Made by a program: the position numbers and the translations under genes
From: Actinoplanes solisilvae
GTDB taxonomy: Bacteria; Actinomycetota; Actinomycetes; Mycobacteriales; Micromonosporaceae
Assembly: GCF_003999975.1 (NCBI RefSeq)
Contig: NZ_RJAC01000021.1
Coordinates: forward strand, 109,213 to 173,212
Direction: 5' to 3'
DNA: 64,000 nucleotides
Shown here: one piece after another, positions 1 to 7,419 of the stretch
Layout: every line of letters begins with the position of its first letter
Position numbering within the stretch: the first letter of the stretch is position 1
The notes under the pieces: model-generated
Told to the model about the DNA's origin: nothing
Databases searched by the model: none
The model's input: the letters and a program-made list of their open reading frames with translations, nothing else

Positions 1-306
1 CAGCCGTACGGGAAAGGCCCGTAATGTTGCCATGACCTGGGCTGAGGCCTGCTGGTAAGCCGGCATATCGGTGGGCAGGAAGGCCGCTTCGGGGCATTTG
101 CGAGCGGCCATCCGCATGGGCATCCCGGAACGTACGCCGAACTCGCGGGCCTCCCGGGAGGCGGTCGCGACCACCGTGCGGGGCTGGGCGGGATCGCCGG
201 ACCCGCCCACGATCACGGGGCGGCCGCGCAGCTCGGGGTGGCGTAGCACCTCGACGGACGCGAAGAACTGGTCCAGATCGACATGCAGCACCCAGCCGTC
301 CGCCAC
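1..306 (-). CDS. dinB: DNA polymerase IV (Y-family), N-terminal part, cut by window edge
   Basis: The reverse strand reads from a GTG start at 306 and stays open to the window edge (102 codons). The N-terminus contains DLDQFFASVE, the Y-family catalytic block that carries the first metal-binding aspartate and the steric-gate region. It is followed by GRPVIVGG and the GVRSGMPMRMAARKCPEA helix that is conserved in DinB proteins. Family members perform error-prone translesion synthesis. The rest of the protein (palm, thumb, little finger) lies outside the window. Identification is confident; the GTG start is chosen because the conserved block begins about seven residues later. Confidence 0.93.
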   Translation of the reverse strand, partial: MADGWVLHVDLDQFFASVEVLRHPELRGRPVIVGGSGDPAQPRTVVATASREAREFGVRSGMPMRMAARKCPEAAFLPTDMPAYQQASAQVMATLRAFPVRL

Positions 307-651
307 CCGGCCAGTATCACCCGCCGACCAGGCCCTCGCGGGACTCTCGCATACCGCACCACCCCTTTGCGGGGCAGTCAGTTACGCGGGGATGGGTCAC
401 CGTGCGCGCGGGCCTCGGCGGTGGTTGAGCGGACGAACCGTGCCGGTTGCGGCCGGGCGTTTCGCGTCCTTCCGGCGGGTCGAAGGCGCTCGGGGATGCC
501 CTCAGCTGAAGCGCGACGGCCGTGACGGGCGGCAGACGCTGGAGGACGACGGGTGCGGGCATGGATAGCCGGGTGACCACCGGTGGCCGTGACGGGCGGC
601 AGATCGATGCCTCACGTTGGAGGGCGCTGCGGTCAGTGACGGAGGGCTTGG
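307..651. other. Intergenic stretch without a supported gene
   Basis: About 345 bp between dinB and the next gene. The open frames here overlap each other on both strands, have no recognisable domain and no ribosome site. The only structure I see is a 19-bp direct repeat, listed separately. The dinB promoter should lie at the left end, reading leftwards. Confidence 0.5.
518..603. repeat. 19-bp direct repeat pair
   Basis: GGCCGTGACGGGCGGCAGA occurs at 518-536 and again, identical, at 585-603, in the same orientation 67 bp apart. It lies upstream of the CPCC gene that starts at 652. A tandem regulator site or a slippage duplication are both possible. Confidence 0.6.
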
Positions 652-1200
652 GTGGTGCGGCGGAAAATCGCGCGCTCTCCGGCGGTCGGGTGGTGCAGCC
701 TGGAAGCCGTGGAGCCGGCTGTCGTATGTGTCTGCTGTGGATATCGGACGCTGTCGGGGTCGCCCGGCTCCCATGAGACCTGCGTGGTGTGCGGGTGGGA
801 AGGCGGCCTGCCCGGCGCCGAGTTCATCGCGGCTGTGCGGGCCATTGCCGGCGCGGCTCCGGCGGCGGATCCGGACAACCTTTCCGGCATATCGATCGAC
901 TTCGATCACTATCTGTGGCGGTGTCCGTCGATCAGGGAGGTGGCCGTGTCGAGCAGTGCGGATCCAGCACGCCCGCTGACGGCACGCTGCCTCGCTGAGA
1001 GCTCGGCTTCACCGCGCCGGGTGGCGGAAGAGATCACGCAGGCGTGGCAGCGGGATCTTCGCTACGCGTACTGGGAGACGCACTCGGTTCGGATCACTTC
1101 GACATCGGTCGAGCTGCATGCGGCGACGCAGGTCGACAAAGACGGCTACTTCATCACGGCCGTGATCCTCGTCGGGTGGAGCAAACCTGCCGATACCTGA
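652..1200 (+). CDS. CPCC-family cysteine-rich protein
   Basis: A 182-residue protein. Residues about 26-52 read VCCGYRTL, then a spacer, then CVVCGWEGG. This matches the small cysteine-rich CPCC domain (a paired CxxC zinc-ribbon-like fold), whose biochemical role is not established. The rest (YLWRCPSI, YAYWETHSVRI) has no assigned domain. GGAGGG at 641-646 supports the GTG at 652 or 655. An internal GTG at 709 would give a protein that begins just before the cysteine motif, as in shorter family members. Function unknown; the family call is moderately sure. Confidence 0.7.
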   Translation: MVRRKIARSPAVGWCSLEAVEPAVVCVCCGYRTLSGSPGSHETCVVCGWEGGLPGAEFIAAVRAIAGAAPAADPDNLSGISIDFDHYLWRCPSIREVAVSSSADPARPLTARCLAESSASPRRVAEEITQAWQRDLRYAYWETHSVRITSTSVELHAATQVDKDGYFITAVILVGWSKPADT

Positions 1201-1228
1201 CAGGCCCCGGCTTGAGGGACCTACGGGG

Positions 1229-1711
1229 TCAACGGGGGTCCAGGCGCAGGAGGGTTTCCTCGATTTCGGTGGCGCGGGCGTTCGCGTAGCCGACTTCGGT
1301 GCCGGTCACGGTGAAGCCTGCCTTCTGGAGAACGCGCAGGGAGCCCTTGTTGTCGCTGGCGGCTCGGGCGAACAGCGGGCGGTCGAGCATGACCTTGTCG
1401 AGGAAGAGGGTCAGGGCTTGGGTGGCGATGCCCTGGCCCCAGTACGGGCGGTCGATCCAGTACGTGAGTTCGGTCTCGCCCTCGATGATGAAGCTGGCGA
1501 TGCTGCCGACCAGGCGGCCATCTGCGGTGATCGCTCGCTCGGTCACGTCGGGGCGGGCTCGGATCTTGGCTCGGTGGGCGTCGAAAGCGGCGCGGTCGTT
1601 GGGGTCCTGGGACGTGAAGGCGGCCATGTGGACCGACTCAGGGTCGCGCATCTGGTCGAAGAGCGCGTCCAGGTCGGCGTCTTCGATCGGGCGTAGTTCC
1701 ACGACGGTCAT
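1229..1711 (-). CDS. GNAT family N-acetyltransferase
   Basis: A 160-residue protein that starts at the ATG at 1711, with GAAGGGA 7-8 nt upstream; the open frame extends further 5' but without family similarity. It has the GNAT/RimJ-like order: ELRPIEDADLDALF at the N-terminus, a beta-4 strand LTYWIDRPYWGQGIATQAL (motif A, with the acetyl-CoA pyrophosphate loop in the form WGQGIA), and SLRVLQKAGFTVTGTE near the C-terminus, typical of RimJ/RimL-like enzymes that acetylate N-termini or small amines. The substrate cannot be read from the sequence. Monocistronic and divergent from the gene at 1796. Confidence 0.88.
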   Translation of the reverse strand: MTVVELRPIEDADLDALFDQMRDPESVHMAAFTSQDPNDRAAFDAHRAKIRARPDVTERAITADGRLVGSIASFIIEGETELTYWIDRPYWGQGIATQALTLFLDKVMLDRPLFARAASDNKGSLRVLQKAGFTVTGTEVGYANARATEIEETLLRLDPR

Positions 1712-1795
1712 GGGGTGGTCCCTTCGCGCGCAAGCAGTCGGCAAATCCCGAGGGGTAGCGTCGAATTCGCGAACCACGGGGAAAGGAACACAGTA

Positions 1796-2065
1796 ATGGC
1801 TGACGACGCAATTGTCCGTCCCGAGGATGTGCTGCCCGACGGGGCCGAGTTCGGCGTATTCGAGAACGTGCAGGTGCGCAAGGGCACGATCGCGGCCTTC
1901 ATCGCGAACGTACGCGCGCTCGACGGGCTCGAACCGGGCACGAGCAGCTACGACGCGGTGGCTGACCAGCTTCGGGCAGCGGTGCCGGCGCTGAGAGCGG
2001 TGGGTCTCTTCGACATCTTCGAGGTGCGGTCGGCCGAGCTGCGCGAGGTTCTGGGCGTGTCGTAA
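1796..2065 (+). CDS. Small hypothetical protein (89 aa)
   Basis: The ATG at 1796 has AAAGGA 8 nt upstream, better than the in-frame TTG/GTG codons further 5'. The product is acidic and soluble-looking: MADDAIVRPEDVLPDGAEF, a basic short strand VQVRKGTI, then helices AAFIANVRALDGL and AVADQLRAAVPALRAVGLFD. There are no membrane segments and no cysteines. I do not recognise a family. It runs just upstream of the zinc-ribbon gene at 2107 on the same strand, but that gene seems to have its own promoter. Confidence 0.65.
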   Translation: MADDAIVRPEDVLPDGAEFGVFENVQVRKGTIAAFIANVRALDGLEPGTSSYDAVADQLRAAVPALRAVGLFDIFEVRSAELREVLGVS

Positions 2066-2106
2066 AGCGATTGCCGCGGCGGCCCGGCGGGCTTAGCGTC
2101 CGGGGC

Positions 2107-2730
2107 GTGGATAAGACTCGTTTCGTGGACAGTGGGAAACGGCTGGACTCGTTTGCCGACGAGTTCGTCGTCCGCTGTCCGCGATGCGCGGGGACGGCTA
2201 CCGTGCGGCGGGGCTGGAACTTTGGCACCCGTCGCTGGGAACCGGCCGCCGTGGGCTGCACGCGGTGCGGGTTCTCGCGGCGGCAGGCCGGTGGGGAAGG
2301 GCGACTGCCTGCTCCGGTGGAGGTTCTGGCCGTGTGGCGGTGTGGTCGCTGCGGGCGTCGGCTGAGGACGTCCCGGCGCCTGAGGTCGGCGCCTCACAAG
2401 CACTATGCGTTGCCCTGCGACGGCTGCGGCGCGGTGACGCGGGTCGGCAGCGGGACCCTTTGCGTGCGGGAGATCAGGCCCCTCAGCGATCCCTGTTTCG
2501 GTCTGCCGCTGCGCCTTCAAGCAGCGTGTGCCGGGCAGACCCTGTGGGCCTACAACCCGGGCCACCTCGCCTATCTCAAGGCCTACGTCCAAGCCGACCT
2601 GCGCCGCCGGCCCGACAATCGCCTTCATATGACGATGGTGGAACGGCTGCCCAGCTGGCTCAAGCAGGGCCGCCACCGCGCCGAGGTGCTACGCGGGATC
2701 GAGCGCCTCGAACAGGTCCTGATCGGCTAG
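2107..2730 (+). CDS. Zinc-ribbon protein of unknown function
   Basis: A protein of about 207 residues with three CxxC-containing segments: VVRCPRCAGTATVRRGW with VGCTRCGFSRR, then VWRCGRCGRRLRT, then ALPCDGCGAVTRV. These could form two or three zinc ribbons. The C-terminal half has aromatic segments (TLWAYNPGHLAYLKAYV and MTMVERLPSWLKQGRHR) that recur in uncharacterised actinobacterial zinc-ribbon proteins. The GTG at 2107 is preferred over the TTG at 2071 because TTAGCGT lies about 7 nt upstream, the -10-to-start spacing of leaderless actinobacterial genes. Nucleic-acid binding is plausible but unproven. Confidence 0.7.
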   Translation: MDKTRFVDSGKRLDSFADEFVVRCPRCAGTATVRRGWNFGTRRWEPAAVGCTRCGFSRRQAGGEGRLPAPVEVLAVWRCGRCGRRLRTSRRLRSAPHKHYALPCDGCGAVTRVGSGTLCVREIRPLSDPCFGLPLRLQAACAGQTLWAYNPGHLAYLKAYVQADLRRRPDNRLHMTMVERLPSWLKQGRHRAEVLRGIERLEQVLIG

Positions 2731-2738
2731 CCGGGGTA

Positions 2739-3145
2739 TCAGAGCTCGGCGATGGGCTCGTGCGTCGGTGTGGTGTATCCCAGCACCAGCACGGCGTCCT
2801 GCGGTGGATCGTCCGATTCGGTCGCTGCCTCGAGGATCGCCTCCATCAGCTCGACGGGCAGGTTCGGGTTGGCGGCGACGGCCTCGGTGGTCTCCGGGTC
2901 GTCGAAGAGCTCCAGCGAGCATCTCCCGAAGGCGTACGTCGGGGTTGGCTGCGAGGATGTCGAAGAGTTCGTCGGACCATTCGCGTCCGTACATGACGGC
3001 GACGACGTCGGCGCCGGGATGATCCAGGAGCCGCAGCACCAGGGCGTCGGGAAGGGCGGGGTTGTGGCACGGGCCGCGCAGGCGGGCGTTGTCGACCAGC
3101 AGGGTGTTCTCCTCGCTCGCGGGATGACAGGCACCGACCCGAGGG
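2739..3145 (-). pseudogene. Frameshifted remnant of a leucine-rich-repeat-variant (LRV) protein
   Basis: On the reverse strand one frame reads ALVLRLLDHPGADVVAVMYG and WSDELFDILAANPDVRLREM. At about 2915-2925 the homology jumps to another frame, reading LELFDDPETTEAVAANPNLP and VELMEAILEAA to a stop at 2739. The HPGADVV, ANPDVR and ANPNLPVELM units are LRV-type helical repeats. No start codon with a ribosome site precedes the first part, so the 5' end is probably missing too. I call it a decayed gene; a single sequencing indel would be the alternative for the shift, but not for the missing start. Confidence 0.65.
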
Positions 3146-3215
3146 AGGGTTCCGCAGCACGGTAAACGGCCTTTCGCCCGAGAGACCCGAGGCGCAGCGC
3201 CCCGTTAAGTTGGAA

Positions 3216-4220
3216 CTAGCGCAGCGGGGCCGTCGACTCGCGGGTGACCAGCTTCGGCGCGAACTTCTCGGTGCCCGAGCCCAGCGTCCCGCCGATGGCG
3301 GTGAAGAGTCGTTGGGCGGCCACGCGACCCAGCTGCTCCAGGTTCATGTCGATTGTGGTCAGTGGCGGGCGGGCGTTGGCGGTCAGGATCGTCCAGTTGT
3401 CGTAGCCGACCACGGCCACGCGGCCGGGGACGTCGAGGCGCTCCTCGTGCAGCACGTCGAGGACGCCGCGGGCGATCTCGTCGGAGCCGGCGAAGATCGC
3501 GTCGACGTCGGGGTGGCGTTCGAGCAGCATGCGGGTGGCGCCGCGGCCCCACGCCTCGGACCACATGCCGAACCACACTTCGCCGCCCGCGACCGCCAGG
3601 CCCTCCTCGGTCAGCCGGGCCAGGGCGCCGCGCGCGCGGTCCTGGGCGGCGCCGTAGGTCGCGTCGCCGGTGATGTGCGCGATCTTCCGGCGGCCGCAGC
3701 GGATCAGGTGGTCGACCGCCAGGCGGCCGCCGCCCTCGTTGTCGACGACCAGCGACAGGTCACGCGGGTCGTCCGACGGGGCGTACGCGTAGATCACCGG
3801 GACGGGCAGATCGTGGCCCAATGACGGGCGGCTGTCGGGCCGGGCCCCTACGACGATGAGGCCGTCGACGCGGCGGGACAGCAGGGCGCGCACGTGGTGT
3901 TTCTCGCGGATGCTGTCGCCGCGGGCGTCGCACAGGAACACCGAGGTCTGGTCGGTGCCGAACGCGTCCTCGGCTCCCATGAGGATCGGGATCGAGAAGC
4001 GACCCTCCAGGTCGGACGTGAGCAGACCGACCGTGCCGGTGCGCTGGGTGACCAGGCCCTGGGCCAGCGTGTTGGGGGAGAAGGCGAGCTGGGAGGCCGC
4101 CTGCAGCACCCGGGCCCGCGTCGACGCACGCACCTGGGGCTGGCCGTTCAGGGCCTTCGACGCGGTCGCGACCGACACCCCGGCCAGCCGGGCGACGTCG
4201 CGCAGAGTGGCGCGCTCCAA
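3216..4220 (-). CDS. LacI-family transcriptional repressor of the adjacent sugar operon
   Basis: A 334-residue protein that starts at a TTG (4220) with AGGAGGT 6 nt upstream. Residues 5-27 (TLRDVARLAGVSVATASKAL) are the LacI-type helix-turn-helix, followed by the hinge and a periplasmic-binding-like sensor domain (GLLTSDLEGRFSIPIL, RRVDGLIVVGA, AIFAGSDEIARGVL, VAVVGYDNW). It is divergent from the binding protein, permease and GH127 genes. By analogy with similar loci it should repress them and be released by a sugar, probably an arabinose-containing oligosaccharide; the inducer is inference. Confidence 0.92.
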   Translation of the reverse strand: MERATLRDVARLAGVSVATASKALNGQPQVRASTRARVLQAASQLAFSPNTLAQGLVTQRTGTVGLLTSDLEGRFSIPILMGAEDAFGTDQTSVFLCDARGDSIREKHHVRALLSRRVDGLIVVGARPDSRPSLGHDLPVPVIYAYAPSDDPRDLSLVVDNEGGGRLAVDHLIRCGRRKIAHITGDATYGAAQDRARGALARLTEEGLAVAGGEVWFGMWSEAWGRGATRMLLERHPDVDAIFAGSDEIARGVLDVLHEERLDVPGRVAVVGYDNWTILTANARPPLTTIDMNLEQLGRVAAQRLFTAIGGTLGSGTEKFAPKLVTRESTAPLR

Positions 4221-4275
4221 CCTGGACCTCCTACCAAAAGTCTTGACAGCAAAATACCCACAGGATTACGTTCCT

Positions 4276-4287
4276 GAAAACCTTTTC
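4276..4287. promoter_or_regulatory. Candidate LacI-type operator in the divergent promoter region
   Basis: GAAAA-CC-TTTTC is a 12-bp dyad in the 185-bp divergent region, and TTGACA at 4243-4248 lies just upstream of it on the + strand. LacI-family operators usually have a CG centre, which is absent here, so this is a weak candidate placed by location. Confidence 0.35.
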
Positions 4288-4405
4288 GGCAACTCGGACC
4301 CCGGCCTAGGAACCGGCCTGAGCTGCGATCTTGCTTGTCAACATACTCCCCGTGGTACGTCGAAGCGAAACGCCTTGATAGAAACCCGAAATACGGAGGA
4401 GCACC

Positions 4406-5698
4406 TTGACCATACGCAGAGCGGTGGCCGCGATCGCGATCGCGGGCCTGCTGGCCGGCGTGGCGGCCTGCGGAGGCGACGACAGTGACACCGGAAGTGG
4501 GACGGCGGGGATCACCGCCGAGGGCACCGACGACGGCTCGGAACTGACCCTGTGGACCCGTGCGCCGCTGGAGCTCCAGGCCAAGGCGCTGGTCGACGCG
4601 TACAACAAATCACACAAGAACCAGGTCAAGCTGACCATCGTCCCCAACGACGACTACGTCGCCAAGGTGGGCGCGGCGGCCGGCAGCGGCGATCTGCCCG
4701 ACCTGTTCGCGGCCGACATCGTCTACGTTCCGAACTGGACGAAGGCGGGTCTGTTCGCCGACCTGACCGAGAGCATCAAACTGCTCCCGTACGCCGACAA
4801 GATCAACCAGGGGCACCTGGCCGCGGGCACCTTCGAGAACAAGCGGTACGTGTTGCCGTACGTCCTCGATCTGTCGGTGATCTTCTACAACAAGAAGCTC
4901 TACAAGGAGGCCGGCCTCGACCCCGAGAAGGGCCCGACGACGCTCGACGAGTTCAAGGAGCAGGCGCTCGCCGTCCAGAAGCTCGGCAAGAAAGACGTCT
5001 ACGGCACCTTCTTCGGCGGCAACTGCGGCGGCTGCAACGTGTTCACCTGGTTCCCGATGATCTGGGCCGGCGGCCAGGACGTCATGAACCCCGAGGGCAC
5101 GAAGTCGCTGCTCGACAGCCCGGCCGCCCAGAAGGTGTACGCCACCTGGCGCGAGCTGCAGGCCGCGGGCGCGATCGCTCCGGGCTCGAAGGACGAGACC
5201 GGCCCGACCTGGGTCGCCGCCTTCCAAGAGGGCAAGATCGGCGTGATGCCGTACCCGGCGACGCTGCTGTCGACGGCTTCCAAGACGGTCGACGTCGGCG
5301 TCGTCCCGATCCCGGGTGCTGACGGGGGTGCCTCGACGTTCGTCGGCGGCGACGGCATCGGCATCTCGAAGGACTCCAAGAAGGCCCAGCAGGCCTGGAA
5401 CTTCATGGCCTGGCTGACCTCCGAGGCGGGCCAGGTCGACGTGCTGGCGGCCAACGACAGCACGGTCTCGCGCATGGACCTGGCCGACAACAAGTACTCC
5501 CAGAAGGACCCGCGCGTCCTGACGGTCAACCAGGTCGCCGGGTCGCCGCAGAGCAAGACGCCGGTGGCGGTCAACTTCCAGCAGGCCTTCAACGCCCCGG
5601 GCAGCCCCTGGATGACCCTGTTCCGCAACCAGGTCTACGGCGATCCCGCCGGCCTGGCCAAGGACAACGCCGCGCTCACGGACATCCTGGGTCAGTAG
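4406..5698 (+). CDS. ABC transporter sugar-binding lipoprotein
   Basis: A 430-residue protein starting at TTG 4406 with GGAGGA five nt upstream. It has an N-terminal lipoprotein signal: RR, a hydrophobic stretch AAIAIAGLLAGVAAC, with the lipobox cysteine at residue 22, then a Gly/Asp/Ser-rich linker. The remainder has the MalE-like family 1 binding-protein pattern (ELTLWTRAPLELQ, VLPYVLDLSVIFYNKKLYKEAG, WNFMAWLTSEAGQ). It should capture oligosaccharides outside the membrane and pass them to the two permeases that follow directly. No ATPase is encoded here, so a shared MsiK-type ATPase elsewhere is expected (inference). Confidence 0.93.
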   Translation: MTIRRAVAAIAIAGLLAGVAACGGDDSDTGSGTAGITAEGTDDGSELTLWTRAPLELQAKALVDAYNKSHKNQVKLTIVPNDDYVAKVGAAAGSGDLPDLFAADIVYVPNWTKAGLFADLTESIKLLPYADKINQGHLAAGTFENKRYVLPYVLDLSVIFYNKKLYKEAGLDPEKGPTTLDEFKEQALAVQKLGKKDVYGTFFGGNCGGCNVFTWFPMIWAGGQDVMNPEGTKSLLDSPAAQKVYATWRELQAAGAIAPGSKDETGPTWVAAFQEGKIGVMPYPATLLSTASKTVDVGVVPIPGADGGASTFVGGDGIGISKDSKKAQQAWNFMAWLTSEAGQVDVLAANDSTVSRMDLADNKYSQKDPRVLTVNQVAGSPQSKTPVAVNFQQAFNAPGSPWMTLFRNQVYGDPAGLAKDNAALTDILGQ

Positions 5699-5699
5699 G

Positions 5700-6590
5700 G
5701 TGATTTCGCAGGCAATCGCGCCGGCCGTCGAACGACGTCGGCCGGCGCGCCGCTGGAAAGCGCTGACGGGCTTGGCCTATGCCGCTCCGACGGCCCTGTT
5801 CGTGCTCATCTTCTTCGTCCTGCCGATCGGTCTGGTCGGCCGGATGTCGGTATCGGACTGGGGTCTGTTCGCGGGCAACCGCGGACTGAACGCGCCGGAG
5901 AACTTCACCGACGCCGTCGACGACCGGCTGTTCTGGCCCGCGGTCTGGTTCACGCTGAAATACACCGCCATCACCACGGTCATCCTGCTCGGGCTCGCGC
6001 TCGGCCTGGCGCTGCTGGTGCAGGAGTCGAACCGGTGGACGGGCTTTCTGCGTACCTCGTTCCTCGTGCCCAGCGCACTCGGCCTGGCCTCGGCGTCGCT
6101 GCTGTTCTACGCGCTCTATTCGCCGCAGAGCAGCCCGTTCCCGGGCGACACTTCCTTTCTGGGTACGCCGTGGTCCGCGCTCTGGTCCACCGTGGCTTTG
6201 ATCGTGTGGCGGTTCGCCGGCTTCTACATGCTGTTGCTGCTCGTCGGTCTTCAGGGCATTCCCGGCGACGTGTACGAGGCCGCGCGGCTCGACGGCGCTG
6301 ATCGGTGGCAGACGTTTCGCCACGTGACGTTGCCGCTGCTGCGCCCGTCGATCGCGCTCTGCACGATTCTCTGCGTCACCGGCTCGCTGCTCGCCTTCGA
6401 CCAGTTCTACATCCTCACCAAGGGCGGGCCCGACAACAGCACGGTCACCATCGTGCAGCTCGTCTACAACATGGCCTTCCAGGGCCAGAACGACCTCGGC
6501 CGCGCCGCCGCCCTGTCGATCCTGGTGCTGGCCGCCCTGCTCGTCGTCAACGTCCTCCAGTTCCGCGGCCTGCGCGGCAAGGAGAGCTGA
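5700..6590 (+). CDS. ABC sugar transporter permease, MalF type
   Basis: A 296-residue protein whose GTG start lies one nt after the binding-protein stop. About six hydrophobic segments, the first at residues about 25-48 (AAPTALFVLIFFVLPIGLVG). The EAA loop, which docks the ATPase, is DVYEAARLDGADRWQTFRHV. It pairs with the next gene to form the membrane channel. Spacing implies translational coupling with both neighbours. Confidence 0.93.
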   Translation: MISQAIAPAVERRRPARRWKALTGLAYAAPTALFVLIFFVLPIGLVGRMSVSDWGLFAGNRGLNAPENFTDAVDDRLFWPAVWFTLKYTAITTVILLGLALGLALLVQESNRWTGFLRTSFLVPSALGLASASLLFYALYSPQSSPFPGDTSFLGTPWSALWSTVALIVWRFAGFYMLLLLVGLQGIPGDVYEAARLDGADRWQTFRHVTLPLLRPSIALCTILCVTGSLLAFDQFYILTKGGPDNSTVTIVQLVYNMAFQGQNDLGRAAALSILVLAALLVVNVLQFRGLRGKES

Positions 6591-6593
6591 CCC

Positions 6594-7412
6594 TTGTTGA
6601 AAACCCTCTCCCGTACGCCGCAGCATGTGCTCGCCGGCGGCCTCGCTCTCATCTTCCTGTTCCCGCTCGTCTGGGCGTCCGTGGCCTCGGTCTCGCCGCA
6701 GGCCGGCACCCAGCAGACCGACGGCTGGGGCCTCGCCAACTACGTGACCCTGGCCGACTATCAGGCCGGCGTCTTCCAGTACGTGGTCAACTCCGTGGCC
6801 GTCTCGCTCATGACGGTGGCGTTCACGCTGTTCGCCTCGGTCACCGGGGGCTACGCGTTCGCGGTGTTCCGCTTTCCGGGCCGCAACGCGTTGTTCCTGC
6901 TGACCCTCGCGATCCTCATGGTCCCGTACGCGACGCTGTTGATCCCTCTCTATGTTCTGCTGAACTCGTTGGGGTTGCAGAACTCGCTGATCGGTCTGGC
7001 CCTGGTGCTGTCGATGTTCCAGTTGCCGTTCGCGACGTTCATGATGCGCATCTCGTTCGAGGCCGTCCCGGGCGAACTGCGCGAGGCGGCCCTGATCGAC
7101 GGCTGCGGCTCGTTCCGCGCGCTGAGCCACGTGCTCATCCCGGCGGCCAAACCGGGCCTGATCACCGTGGGCCTGTTCGCGTTCCTGGCCGCCTGGAACG
7201 ACTTCATCACCCCGCTTGTGCTGATCAGCGACTCCGACAAGGTGCCTTTGCCGCTGGCCGTGGCCAACATGCGCCAGCAGGTCATGGGCATCGTCGACTA
7301 CGGCGCGACCGAGGCCGGCGTGGTCGTGCTCGCCCTGCCCTGCATCGTGTTGTTCCTCGCCCTCCAGCGGCACTACGTCCGCGGTTTCATGTCCGGCGCA
7401 CTGAAGGGTTGA
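6594..7412 (+). CDS. ABC sugar transporter permease, MalG type
   Basis: A 272-residue protein starting at TTG 6594, with the ribosome site AAGGAG inside the end of the previous gene. It has the short N-terminus and six-helix layout of MalG-like permeases, and the EAA loop ELREAALIDGCGSFRALSHV. It ends eight nt before the GH127 gene, so uptake and hydrolysis are encoded in one transcript. Confidence 0.92.
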   Translation: MLKTLSRTPQHVLAGGLALIFLFPLVWASVASVSPQAGTQQTDGWGLANYVTLADYQAGVFQYVVNSVAVSLMTVAFTLFASVTGGYAFAVFRFPGRNALFLLTLAILMVPYATLLIPLYVLLNSLGLQNSLIGLALVLSMFQLPFATFMMRISFEAVPGELREAALIDGCGSFRALSHVLIPAAKPGLITVGLFAFLAAWNDFITPLVLISDSDKVPLPLAVANMRQQVMGIVDYGATEAGVVVLALPCIVLFLALQRHYVRGFMSGALKG

Positions 7413-7419
7413 CGCGCAC

